Shown: positions 47,145 to 55,644 of the stretch, piece after piece | How the letters are laid out: each line of letters begins with the position of its first letter | Numbering within the stretch: position 1 is the stretch's first letter | Notes under the pieces: generated by a model | What the model was told of the DNA's origin: nothing | The model's input: the letters and a program-made list of their open reading frames with translations, nothing else | The model's database searches: none | Assembly: GCF_000238375.3 (NCBI RefSeq) | Contig: NZ_AHBZ03000014.1 | Coordinates: 372,001-436,000 of the forward strand | Origin: Pseudoalteromonas citrea | GTDB lineage: Bacteria > Pseudomonadota > Gammaproteobacteria > Enterobacterales > Alteromonadaceae | Length of the DNA stretch: 64,000 bases | Direction of reading: 5' to 3' | Translations under genes and position numbers: made by a program

Positions 47145-47180
47145 AATTATCAGTACCATTAAAGGTACTGATAATTATTT
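47145..47180 (+). terminator. Terminator after the CPA2 antiporter gene
   Basis: Perfect 13-base arms AATTATCAGTACC and GGTACTGATAATT around a six-base loop, followed by a T-rich stretch, 12 bases after the stop. Confidence 0.8.
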
Positions 47181-47419
47181 TTATTTCCTCATCAATACCT
47201 TACTTCTAGACGTCTAGATTATAGATACAAACTGTAAACAAACACTCCTTCTTGCGATTTACAAAACTTTACATCTAAGTTAGTAATCACAGCCTAAAAC
47301 AGAGTACACTGGCTTTATTCGAAAATACGTAAGTATCTATTTTTAACACAAAAATTTTAAAATATCGGAGTATGCATGGAAAACTCCCATCGTGTTAATG
47401 CAATCTAATGAGGGTAAAA

Positions 47420-47704
47420 ATGCTTAAAACAAAACCAGTAAATCAATTCTCTGCTGTTGTTGATGATGTCAAAGCAGCGCCCTTCTCGGATCTACAAAGC
47501 CGCTTAGATGAACTTCAAGACAATGGAATGACAGCGTTGACAATACGAGGTATTTTATTTCATAAGATGCTAGACCTGCACTCGGTACCTGCCGATCATG
47601 CACTTCGTAAGCAAGAAATCCCGCAGCGTCTTGATGACCCTGCAATAATAGCCAATTTAAATGAGCTTGGCTTTTTCAGAAAACAGCGCAATATGATGCA
47701 CTAA
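47420..47704 (+). CDS. Hypothetical protein, 94 residues
   Basis: Not recognised. The chain is mixed alpha-helical and soluble (FSDLQSRLDELQDNG, MTALTIRGILFHKMLDLH, then an ending PAIIANLNELGFFRKQRN), with no signal peptide or membrane helix. The start at 47420 has AGGG five bases upstream; an ATG twelve bases earlier has none. It is a single gene between the antiporter terminator and its own terminator, preceded by about 240 bases of leader sequence. Confidence 0.6.
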   Translation: MLKTKPVNQFSAVVDDVKAAPFSDLQSRLDELQDNGMTALTIRGILFHKMLDLHSVPADHALRKQEIPQRLDDPAIIANLNELGFFRKQRNMMH

Positions 47705-47734
47705 TCAAAATTATGGGAGCCTACATACTCCCTT

Positions 47735-47768
47735 ATAGGCTGGCTATGCCCGTCGCCAGCCTATTTTT
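47735..47768 (+). terminator. Terminator after the 94-residue gene
   Basis: ATAGGCTGG / CCAGCCTAT with a 12-base loop, then TTTTC. A smaller GGGAG / CTCCC hairpin lies directly before it. Confidence 0.85.
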
Positions 47769-47808
47769 CTTTATAAAAACAACTCAAATATTTATAAATC
47801 AATCACGT

Positions 47809-48543
47809 TCACAAGTTTTCTAAAAAGTCCTCATCAAAGTCAGCATCTTCTTCCTTCATTGGTGGATTACCATCGTAAAGCTCGTATAACTGTCTTTGAA
47901 AGTAAATATCTTTAATAAATACATATGGGTCGAGTGACTCCTTGAGTAAACTTTCTTGCGCCATGAGCGATGCCCGAGCTTCTACTGCTCGTAAAGCGAA
48001 TAATACGAGTGTTTGAGGTGTTGTTAAAGCAATTTCAGGGAGGACTAAATTATCAACCAGATCTCCCGTAACATTGCGTACAGTAGAAGGTCCCATCGCT
48101 GGTAGCATAACATATGCGCCATCTCCAAGGCCCCAGACGCCTAGCGTTTGGCCAAAGTCTTCATCTTTGTGCTTTAAGCCAAAATTACTCGCAACATCAA
48201 ATATCCCTAGTACGCCCACCGTTGAATTGATCAAAAATCTGGCTACATTGACTCCCATATCTCCAGGCTTACCTTGGAGGCCAGCATTAACAGCATCAAT
48301 GGGCGCTGCTATATTGGTCGTAAAATTAACAATGCCAGCCCTGACTGGCGCAGGGGTAACCGCTAGGTAACCGACCGCAGCAGGGCGCAAAATATATGCG
48401 TCCAATACATCCATATTGAAGTCATACATAGGACGATTAAAAGACTGTAATGGGTCTCGTTCATCTTTTTTCTCTTCGGGTACTGTTGTACAGCCCGAAA
48501 GAACTGTCAGCGCTAATAACACGCTATAAATAGGTTTAAACAT
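47809..48543 (-). CDS. mlaA: MlaA/VacJ outer-membrane phospholipid transport lipoprotein
   Basis: Component of the Mla system that removes mislocalised phospholipids from the outer leaflet. The lipobox LSGC puts the lipid on Cys18; the family motifs DPLQSFNRPMYDFN and TVGVLGIFDVASNFGLKHKDEDFGQTLG are present, as is the late GNPP region. 244 residues with an acidic tail. It starts one base after the ccmI stop, so it is at the end of the ccm operon here. Confidence 0.95.
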   Translation of the reverse strand: MFKPIYSVLLALTVLSGCTTVPEEKKDERDPLQSFNRPMYDFNMDVLDAYILRPAAVGYLAVTPAPVRAGIVNFTTNIAAPIDAVNAGLQGKPGDMGVNVARFLINSTVGVLGIFDVASNFGLKHKDEDFGQTLGVWGLGDGAYVMLPAMGPSTVRNVTGDLVDNLVLPEIALTTPQTLVLFALRAVEARASLMAQESLLKESLDPYVFIKDIYFQRQLYELYDGNPPMKEEDADFDEDFLENL

Positions 48544-49821
48544 TTAGCTTCCTGTGCTGGTAATTACACGACTTATTTCTACCGTTTGGTTTTGAACTGA
48601 GCCAGTAAGCGCAATGGGTTGAGATTGCCCTTCAAGCTCCCCCGCACTAACCGTAACTGAATTATCAATAGAGATACGCGCAGTTACGACAACCTGATCA
48701 AAGTTTGATAACTTCAAGTTCGGCATCATCGCCATACTATCATCCAAAGTGACGACTAAAGGCAAGTAAAAATCTGTAAGTTTTTCTACAGCTAAGGGCA
48801 TTTTTGGGCCATCGACAGCTTTTGCAAACACAAATAAAGTCGCATTTTCTGGTACAGATGCCAACAAGCTGTCAGCTATCGTAACTGTAATCGCTAAACG
48901 CGGCCCAGAAGTCACATTATTAACCGGTTGCTGCACTGCGCTCAATTGCACATCAATTTCTGAAATTCGTTGTGAGATCATATTATAGCGGGGGTCCGAA
49001 TCAGTCATTGTAGAAAGTAACACTTCAAATGCTGTTTTTGCTTCAACCCAATCTTTTCTTTCATAGGCAATTAATGCGAGTAACGATATTGCGTCGATAT
49101 TACTTGGATCTGACTGTAGCACTTTCGACAACATTTTCGCCGCCTGATTCATACTCGTTTCAGAACCTTCAACTAACAATACTTGGCTATAATTCACCAA
49201 AACATTGTTATTATCTGGGTTCATCTGCAATGCTTTATCAAACGCCTGCTTCGCCATTGTATAGTCATTTAAAGACATGGCCACTCGACCAAGTAACATC
49301 CATGCAACGGCATCATCACCGCTGTTTGCCAGCTTAGTTCTTAGGCCCAATGCAAAAGCTTGCAACTCATTCTGACTTAACGGCTCACCTTGCTGCATTA
49401 CCGCACGCTCGCCATACTCTGGCAGCTTGTCGATTGCTTGATACCAATTTTCAATTTGTGTTTGGCTACCGGTAAAACTATAGAAAACCCCACTCACTGC
49501 CAGTGTAAATGCAACGCCTGTTAGAGCGAAAATGCGGTTATTACCTCGACTGTTTAACTGCTTCTCAGGTGACAATTCGTGGTATAAGCGCTGCTTTAAC
49601 TCCAATATAGATTCATCATGAACCGTTTTTTCTATTCGTTGACTGCTTAAATCTTGTTGTAATTCTTCCACTCTTTGATGATAAATATCGATACGCTCAG
49701 CATTGGCATTATGATCGAGCGTTAATATCGACTCTTTACGTAAAAACGGCACAACCACGAATAATATTGCAAGCACAGTGAGTAAGGCGAACATCGCCCA
49801 CATTGTCATCATCTCATTCAT
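48544..49821 (-). CDS. ccmI: Cytochrome c maturation protein CcmI (TPR)
   Basis: Binds apocytochrome c and presents it to the CcmFH ligase. 425 residues: transmembrane helices at about 8-25 and 95-112, a cytoplasmic loop between them, then tetratricopeptide repeats (about 165-270, e.g. AWMLLGRVAMSLNDYTMAKQAFDKAL). The C-terminal part is periplasmic and beta-rich. Follows ccmH with a one-base overlap. Confidence 0.92.
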   Translation of the reverse strand: MNEMMTMWAMFALLTVLAILFVVVPFLRKESILTLDHNANAERIDIYHQRVEELQQDLSSQRIEKTVHDESILELKQRLYHELSPEKQLNSRGNNRIFALTGVAFTLAVSGVFYSFTGSQTQIENWYQAIDKLPEYGERAVMQQGEPLSQNELQAFALGLRTKLANSGDDAVAWMLLGRVAMSLNDYTMAKQAFDKALQMNPDNNNVLVNYSQVLLVEGSETSMNQAAKMLSKVLQSDPSNIDAISLLALIAYERKDWVEAKTAFEVLLSTMTDSDPRYNMISQRISEIDVQLSAVQQPVNNVTSGPRLAITVTIADSLLASVPENATLFVFAKAVDGPKMPLAVEKLTDFYLPLVVTLDDSMAMMPNLKLSNFDQVVVTARISIDNSVTVSAGELEGQSQPIALTGSVQNQTVEISRVITSTGS

Positions 49822-50282
49822 TATTGTTGCTCCTTACGCTGGTATTGAGCAATTAACTTCGCTAGTTTTTTCTCATCATCAGGGTTCCAATCTTGCTTTC
49901 GAGACGCCTTTTTTTGTCTAAATATGATAAATCCAAAACCGATGATAACGATCAAAATAGGCAGCACCCATAAAATAATCGTGGCTGGTGTCACTGGAGG
50001 TTGGTAATGAACAAAGTAACCATAGCGGTCGATCATATAATCAATCACTTCTTGCTTACTTTTTCCATCGTGGACCAAAGTAACGACTTTATCTCTTAAA
50101 TCTTTAGCCACAATCGCATCAGAGTCGGCAATATTTTGATTCTGGCATTTAGGGCAGCGCAGTTCATGAGTCAACTCTTTAAACGTTGCAGCTCGCTCTG
50201 GGGTTGAAAATTCATACTTATCTTCTGCTGCATGCAAAGCCACACTCATCGCCATGGCTAATACCATCATTAAGGCTCTCAT
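49821..50282 (-). CDS. ccmH: Cytochrome c maturation protein CcmH (thioredoxin-like)
   Basis: Periplasmic heme-ligation protein that reduces the apocytochrome CxxCH. Signal peptide at residues 1-18, the LRCPKCQN motif with CxxC near residue 45, and one C-terminal membrane helix (about 101-120) followed by a basic tail. 153 residues is the short CcmH; the ccmI part is separate. Overlaps ccmG by 4 bases. Confidence 0.95.
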   Translation of the reverse strand: MRALMMVLAMAMSVALHAAEDKYEFSTPERAATFKELTHELRCPKCQNQNIADSDAIVAKDLRDKVVTLVHDGKSKQEVIDYMIDRYGYFVHYQPPVTPATIILWVLPILIVIIGFGFIIFRQKKASRKQDWNPDDEKKLAKLIAQYQRKEQQ

Positions 50283-50851
50283 TCTGATAGCTCCTGAATA
50301 ATAGGTGCAAACTTAGCACGCCAAACTCTCGGATTGATATCACCCGTATGGTGCAACAATATTTTGCCTTCTTTATTTACTAAAAAAGTTTCCGGTGCAC
50401 CCGACACGCCTAAATCGAGTGCCAGTGTCCGCTCTAAATCTAAAATATTAAACTGATACGGATCACCCGCTCTATTTAGCATTGTTTTTACTTCCTCTCG
50501 AAGAGCCGTTATATCAAAATGATCTCCAAAGTCGGGATCATAAGCTTGCTCATAATACAGCCCTATTATTCTGATCCCCTGTTCACGGAGTTGCTCTAAA
50601 TAACCCAGCTCAGCAATACAAGTCGGACACCATGTACCCCAAACATTCAGCAAATATACATCACCGAGCAAATCAGTATTTTTCCATTGCTTAGATTCAT
50701 CCATTAAATCTGGCAATGTAAAGCTCGGCATTGCCTGCCCAATACGCCCTGTTTGTAATTCACGTGGGTTGCCAAATAAACCTTGATATAGGAACACACA
50801 CAAAAGCATAAAAATTAAAAATGGAATAAGTGCTAAAAACTTTTTATTCAT
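50279..50851 (-). CDS. ccmG: Thiol:disulfide interchange protein CcmG/DsbE
   Basis: Membrane-anchored thioredoxin-fold protein that keeps the cytochrome cysteines reduced. N-terminal anchor at about 5-22; active site WCPTC within VWGTWCPTC; the cis-proline loop and GAPETF follow. 190 residues. Overlaps ccmF and ccmH by 4 bases on each side. Confidence 0.95.
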   Translation of the reverse strand: MNKKFLALIPFLIFMLLCVFLYQGLFGNPRELQTGRIGQAMPSFTLPDLMDESKQWKNTDLLGDVYLLNVWGTWCPTCIAELGYLEQLREQGIRIIGLYYEQAYDPDFGDHFDITALREEVKTMLNRAGDPYQFNILDLERTLALDLGVSGAPETFLVNKEGKILLHHTGDINPRVWRAKFAPIIQELSE

Positions 50852-52812
50852 GCAATTACCCCATCAACTTTTTTGTTTTGAGTACGCTTTCTATAACGCC
50901 TATCGGCAACAACCAAAAAGCCTGCAAACGATATTAATAGTCCACCAAGCCACATCCAACGGACATAAGGTTTGTGGTAAATACGCAATGACCAATACCC
51001 ATTACTGAGTTGCTCGCCAAGTGCTAAATACAAATCTCGGAAGAAACCATCATCAATAGCCGCCTCTGTCATAAACTGCATGCCAACATCATAAAGACGC
51101 TTTTCTGCATATAGCTCAGTAACCTTTTGCTCGTCTTTTAATACAGTCACTACACCTGCATGACCACTGTAATTAGGCCCTCGAATCTCTTTTACACCTT
51201 CAAAGCGATATTGATATTCATTAAGCAACGCAATATCACCAGGCTTGACGCTTACTGAGCGTTCAACTGAATAAGCTGATGTAAGCGTGACTCCCGCTAT
51301 AACAAATGCAATACCTACATGACCTAAGATCATCGCCCAATAGCTCAAACTTTGACGTTTAAAACCTTCCAGTAACTGCTTTTCTACAGTGACTTTTTCA
51401 AAAATATCGACAAGTGCACCCAGCGTGATCCAGACAGCCAATGCCGTCGCAATAAACGTCAATGCTGACACCGTATCATAACTGCTATATAACCATACGG
51501 CAGTCAACAATAAAGCACTCGCTACTAGCCCCAATGCTTTTCTGGCTAATGGCGGTAACTTATTTTGTTTCCATCTTAAAAAGGGAGCAATACCTAATAA
51601 CAAGGCAAACGGTACTATCAATATTGCAAACATTTGATTGAAGAAAGGAACACCGATTGAAATAGACCCTAAGCCCAACTCTTTATGAATCATTGGCAAT
51701 AATGTACCAAGTAATACGATGAGTGTTGCAACCACTAAAAATATATTATTCGCCCAAAGTGTTACTTCTCTAGACAATAATTTATAGCGCCCTTCACTTT
51801 TCACTTCTGACACACGCATTGCATATAAAGCCAAGCTGCCGCCCACAACGACCAGTAAAAAGCTCAGAATGAATAAGCCTCTGTCAGGATCTGTTGCAAA
51901 CGCATGTACCGACACAATAATGCCAGAACGTACAATAAACGTCCCTAACAAACATAAACTGAACGCTGTTATTGCCAGTAATACAGTCCATGATTTGAAA
52001 ATGCCACGCTTTTCTGTACTTGCTAAAGAGTGTAACAACGCAGTCGCCACTAACCATGGCATTAATGATGCATTTTCAACTGGATCCCAAAACCACCAGC
52101 CGCCCCAACCAAGTTCTGAATAAGCCCACCAGCTACCGATGGTTATGCCCAATGTTAGAAATCCCCAAGCAACCATGGTCCAAGGACGTGACCATTTGGC
52201 CCATGTATTATCCAATTTACCTGTTAACAACGCGGCGATTGCGAAAGAAAATGACACAGATAACCCGACATACCCCATATAAAGTAAAGGCGGATGTATG
52301 ATCATACCAGGGTCTTGTAGTAATGGATTAAGGTCACGACCTTCTACCGGATAATACGGTAACAAACGCTCAAATGGACTCGACATCCATAAGGTATACA
52401 ACATAAAGCCGACACCAAGGAAACCAAGTACACCCAGTACTCTCGCACGTAGCACCCATGGTAAAGAATTAGACATCATCGCTACCAAGGCAGTCCAGCT
52501 GGATTGCATAACCAACCAAAGTAAAATAGCACCTTCATGGCCACCCCAAGTTGACGTGATTTTATAATACCAAGGTAAACTAGTACTCGAATGGTGCGCA
52601 ACGTAGGCTACGGTAAAGTCATCCATCAAGGTTATGTAAATTAAAATAGCAAAAGAGACTAATACAAATAAACATTGACCAACAGCCAGCGACGGCGCCG
52701 CACGCATTAATCTCAAATTGCCGGTATATGCTCCCCACATAGGAAAAATACAAAGCAATAGGCTCAACGCCATTGCTAATACTAACGAGAAATAACCAAT
52801 CTCTGGGATCAT
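50848..52812 (-). CDS. ccmF: Heme lyase subunit CcmF
   Basis: Large inner-membrane protein that joins heme to apocytochrome c. 654 residues, many hydrophobic helices, with the tryptophan-rich motif WGGWWFWDPVEN (near residue 235) that handles heme, plus conserved His residues in the loops. The second half includes a periplasmic domain around 500-600. Sits between ccmE and ccmG. Confidence 0.96.
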   Translation of the reverse strand: MIPEIGYFSLVLAMALSLLLCIFPMWGAYTGNLRLMRAAPSLAVGQCLFVLVSFAILIYITLMDDFTVAYVAHHSSTSLPWYYKITSTWGGHEGAILLWLVMQSSWTALVAMMSNSLPWVLRARVLGVLGFLGVGFMLYTLWMSSPFERLLPYYPVEGRDLNPLLQDPGMIIHPPLLYMGYVGLSVSFSFAIAALLTGKLDNTWAKWSRPWTMVAWGFLTLGITIGSWWAYSELGWGGWWFWDPVENASLMPWLVATALLHSLASTEKRGIFKSWTVLLAITAFSLCLLGTFIVRSGIIVSVHAFATDPDRGLFILSFLLVVVGGSLALYAMRVSEVKSEGRYKLLSREVTLWANNIFLVVATLIVLLGTLLPMIHKELGLGSISIGVPFFNQMFAILIVPFALLLGIAPFLRWKQNKLPPLARKALGLVASALLLTAVWLYSSYDTVSALTFIATALAVWITLGALVDIFEKVTVEKQLLEGFKRQSLSYWAMILGHVGIAFVIAGVTLTSAYSVERSVSVKPGDIALLNEYQYRFEGVKEIRGPNYSGHAGVVTVLKDEQKVTELYAEKRLYDVGMQFMTEAAIDDGFFRDLYLALGEQLSNGYWSLRIYHKPYVRWMWLGGLLISFAGFLVVADRRYRKRTQNKKVDGVIA

Positions 52813-52813
52813 A

Positions 52814-53293
52814 CTAGTTCTCGCTATTTAAATTATAAGTGGGCTTCACATGTTTGATACCCTTCACCGCTTCAGCAACTTCAGAAGGCATATACTCTTC
52901 ATCATGCTTGGCAAGCACTTCAAATGCTTCAATCACATCAGGTTCAATTAAGGTACCTTGCGCTACGATACCTTGCCCTTCTCGAAATAGATCGGGTAAG
53001 ATGCCATGATATTTAATTGTCACTAGCGGTCCAGTGTCAATTAGCTTAAAAGTCACATCTAAGCTTGTTTCATCTCGCACTACAGAACCCGGCACAACCA
53101 TACCGCCAATTCTTAATTTCTGACCAACAAAAGGTTTTTCTTTCGCTTCCCCTTTGCCATCAATTAACTCGCTTGGGGTATAAAATAAATTGATGTTTTC
53201 TTGCAATGCATACAGAGTGAGGCCTATCGCAGAACCTACACCAAAAATAATTGCAACAACCGCGAGCATACGCTTTTTACGTCTAGGGTTCAT
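52814..53293 (-). CDS. ccmE: Heme chaperone CcmE
   Basis: Periplasmic, membrane-anchored carrier binding heme covalently at the His of [10 protein letters not shown]. 159 residues: positively charged start MNPRRKKR, anchor helix at about 8-28, OB-fold core with [14 protein letters not shown]. Adjacent to ccmF and ccmD. Confidence 0.96.
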   Translation of the reverse strand: MNPRRKKRMLAVVAIIFGVGSAIGLTLYALQENINLFYTPSELIDGKGEAKEKPFVGQKLRIGGMVVPGSVVRDETSLDVTFKLIDTGPLVTIKYHGILPDLFREGQGIVAQGTLIEPDVIEAFEVLAKHDEEYMPSEVAEAVKGIKHVKPTYNLNSEN

Positions 53294-53493
53294 ACTGCTT
53301 GCTCCTGCTGCGCCTTTTTGATTCGGGCTTCACGCTCTATTTGTAACTTAACTTGCTGTTTCAGCGTTTTGCCATCATGTAATGAGCTTAACAACACAGA
53401 TAACAACACAAAGGCACAACTACCAAACGATAACCAGACATAAAAGCCATATCCACCCATCGCTAAAAAATCACTAAATGACTCAAATTGCAT
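53290..53493 (-). CDS. ccmD: Heme exporter subunit CcmD
   Basis: 67 residues; a single transmembrane helix (about 12-34) with the typical start [16 protein letters not shown] and a basic cytoplasmic tail. It stabilises CcmC and CcmE. Start chosen at the internal Met at 53493; the frame is open 11 codons upstream inside ccmC. Confidence 0.9.
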   Translation of the reverse strand: MQFESFSDFLAMGGYGFYVWLSFGSCAFVLLSVLLSSLHDGKTLKQQVKLQIEREARIKKAQQEQAV

Positions 53494-53495
53494 AC

Positions 53496-54233
53496 TTAAC
53501 CTCGACTCACTAAATCGCGCACCCATGGGCGATGTTTCTCACGTTGTAATATCTCATTTTTCAATCGGATCAACGTTACAACACCAACAAAACCAGCAAA
53601 AGCAACAATGTTGATGAGCAGTGGCCATAGCATTGACGGATCTATGGCTGATGTATCAAACTTTGTAATGGTTGCCCCTTGGTGTAATGTATTCCACCAT
53701 TCAACTGAGAAGTGAATAATCGGTAGGTTAATCACTCCCACAATTGCCAGAATACAAGCTGCCTTACCAGCTGATTTTTTGTCTTCAAACGCATGATAAA
53801 GCGATAAAACGCCCAAATATAAAAATAACAAGATTAGCTCAGATGTAAGTCGTGCGTCCCATACCCACCAAGCTCCCCACATTGGCTTACCCCAAGCAGC
53901 TCCAGTTACCAAAGCGATCACTGTCATTGCAGCTCCTACGGGCGCGATTGCAACCACGGCTAGCTCAGCATTTCGTAATTGCCATACCAATGCGACTATT
54001 GCAGCAATGGCCATTGATGAATATGCCCCCATTGATAAAATAGCCGAGGGCACATGGATAAAAATTATTCGGTAGCTGTCTTTTTGTTGATAATCGGCAG
54101 GTGCATATGCAAGCCCCCACACCCAACCAACAACTAAACACACAACGGTGAACACTGTAAAATAAGGCAGTAGCGTATTACATAATTGATATGCACGCTC
54201 TGCTTTTGCATAGGGATGTAACCATTTCCACAT
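53496..54233 (-). CDS. ccmC: Heme transfer protein CcmC
   Basis: Six-helix membrane protein, 245 residues, which gives heme to CcmE. The tryptophan-rich motif WGKPMWGAWWVWDARLTSE is near residues 119-137; conserved His residues flank it. Next to ccmB. Confidence 0.96.
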   Translation of the reverse strand: MWKWLHPYAKAERAYQLCNTLLPYFTVFTVVCLVVGWVWGLAYAPADYQQKDSYRIIFIHVPSAILSMGAYSSMAIAAIVALVWQLRNAELAVVAIAPVGAAMTVIALVTGAAWGKPMWGAWWVWDARLTSELILLFLYLGVLSLYHAFEDKKSAGKAACILAIVGVINLPIIHFSVEWWNTLHQGATITKFDTSAIDPSMLWPLLINIVAFAGFVGVVTLIRLKNEILQREKHRPWVRDLVSRG

Positions 54234-54234
54234 G

Positions 54235-54924
54235 TTAACTTACACTCACTTTTAAAGCTGACGATATTGCTAAAGGGGCCATAACAGCTGCTACCGCTAA
54301 CATAGCCCCAAGGATCGCGAGTTGCCCACCATAAGCCAATGACATACTACTGGTGTCAATGGCGGACGTCGCAAAAATTAATACAGGTATATACAAAGGT
54401 AGTACCAAAAGGCTCATTAATATGCCACCTTTTTGCAGAGCAACGGTTAGCGCTGCCCCTATTGCACCGATAAAACTCAGCAACGGTGTACCAATCAGTA
54501 AGGTTAGTAACGTTGCTGTCAATAATTGAGTATCTAAATTCATTAGTAATGCAAAAACTGGCGCCATTAATACCATAGGTAATCCAGTTATAGTCCAGTG
54601 TGCTAAGACTTTCGCGAGGACACTTAATGGTAAGGGGTAGGAAGAGGCAATTAACTGCTCTAAAGAACCGTCATTAAAATCATCACGAAATACTTTATCT
54701 AAACCGAGCATGGTTGATAGCAATGCCGCGACCCAAATAATACCAGGTGCCATACGGGAAAGTAACGCGGGCTCAGGGCCTATCGCTAAAGGGAATAACG
54801 TGATCACAATGAGAAAGAACAGTAATGGATTTACAATTTCCGCGCGCTGTCGAAATGCCAATGTCAGGTCTTTACAATAGACCGCACAGAATAACTGCCA
54901 GTAGGAGTGTGATGCTTTCATCAA
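54235..54924 (-). CDS. ccmB: Heme exporter permease CcmB
   Basis: Six predicted membrane helices, 229 residues, forming the permease of the CcmAB ABC exporter. FRDDFNDGSLEQLIASSYPL is the family block in the second cytoplasmic loop. Overlaps ccmA by 4 bases. Confidence 0.95.
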   Translation of the reverse strand: MMKASHSYWQLFCAVYCKDLTLAFRQRAEIVNPLLFFLIVITLFPLAIGPEPALLSRMAPGIIWVAALLSTMLGLDKVFRDDFNDGSLEQLIASSYPLPLSVLAKVLAHWTITGLPMVLMAPVFALLMNLDTQLLTATLLTLLIGTPLLSFIGAIGAALTVALQKGGILMSLLVLPLYIPVLIFATSAIDTSSMSLAYGGQLAILGAMLAVAAVMAPLAISSALKVSVS

Positions 54925-55556
54925 TGGCGGTACTCCAGAATAACTTTTTTCAGTCCGCTAAATTGCGCTGTTAAATCTTGATGGGTAGTCAGTAAAATAG
55001 CCCCCCCCCGATCCAATTGGTGCATAAACTGTTGCTGTAACATCGCAACACCTTTTTTATCTAATGCCGTAAATGGTTCATCTAAAATCCACACTTTGGC
55101 ATTATTCATCCACAGTCGAGCCAACGCAACCCGTCGCTGCTGACCTGCTGATAGAGTGCGTACTGGGACATCTTCTAAACCAACCAATCCCAACTGAGCC
55201 AAAATATCGTAAATATTTTCCGCACGCTGATAGCCATGTACATCGAGCCAATGGCATACATTCTCATAGGCAGTTAGCTGCCCATTGACGCCCGTTTTAT
55301 GACCAATAAACAAAAGTTCAGCGGCAAAGTCATCATAACGCTCACTGATTGAATAACCCTCGAAGGTCACATCACCATCGTCAGCATTAGCAAAGCCTGC
55401 AATAATGCGCAATAAAGATGTTTTCCCCGCACCGTTTGGGCCCTCAACTTGCATAATTTGACCTGCGTCTAAAGCAAAGCTCAAAGACTCAAACAAACAA
55501 CGCTCTTGTTTGACACAAGTGACAGATTTAATCTCTAGCAAATTGATGATTCTCAC
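54921..55556 (-). CDS. ccmA: Heme exporter ATPase CcmA
   Basis: ATPase of the CcmAB exporter. Walker A GPNGAGKTS near residue 39, signature LSAGQQRRVALARL and Walker B VWILDEPFTALD are all present in 211 residues, a normal length. A run of nine G at 55001-55009 (coding strand) encodes part of the DRGGAI stretch near residue 183 and could slip during replication. First gene of the nine-gene ccm operon; no clear promoter was found upstream. Confidence 0.95.
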   Translation of the reverse strand: MRIINLLEIKSVTCVKQERCLFESLSFALDAGQIMQVEGPNGAGKTSLLRIIAGFANADDGDVTFEGYSISERYDDFAAELLFIGHKTGVNGQLTAYENVCHWLDVHGYQRAENIYDILAQLGLVGLEDVPVRTLSAGQQRRVALARLWMNNAKVWILDEPFTALDKKGVAMLQQQFMHQLDRGGAILLTTHQDLTAQFSGLKKVILEYRH

Positions 55557-55644
55557 TACTCAAAATTGGGCGTTAGTCTACCATAATGGTATGGTAATAC
55601 GAATAATCCAACACAAACGTTTACTGAAAATTTGATTTAAAATA

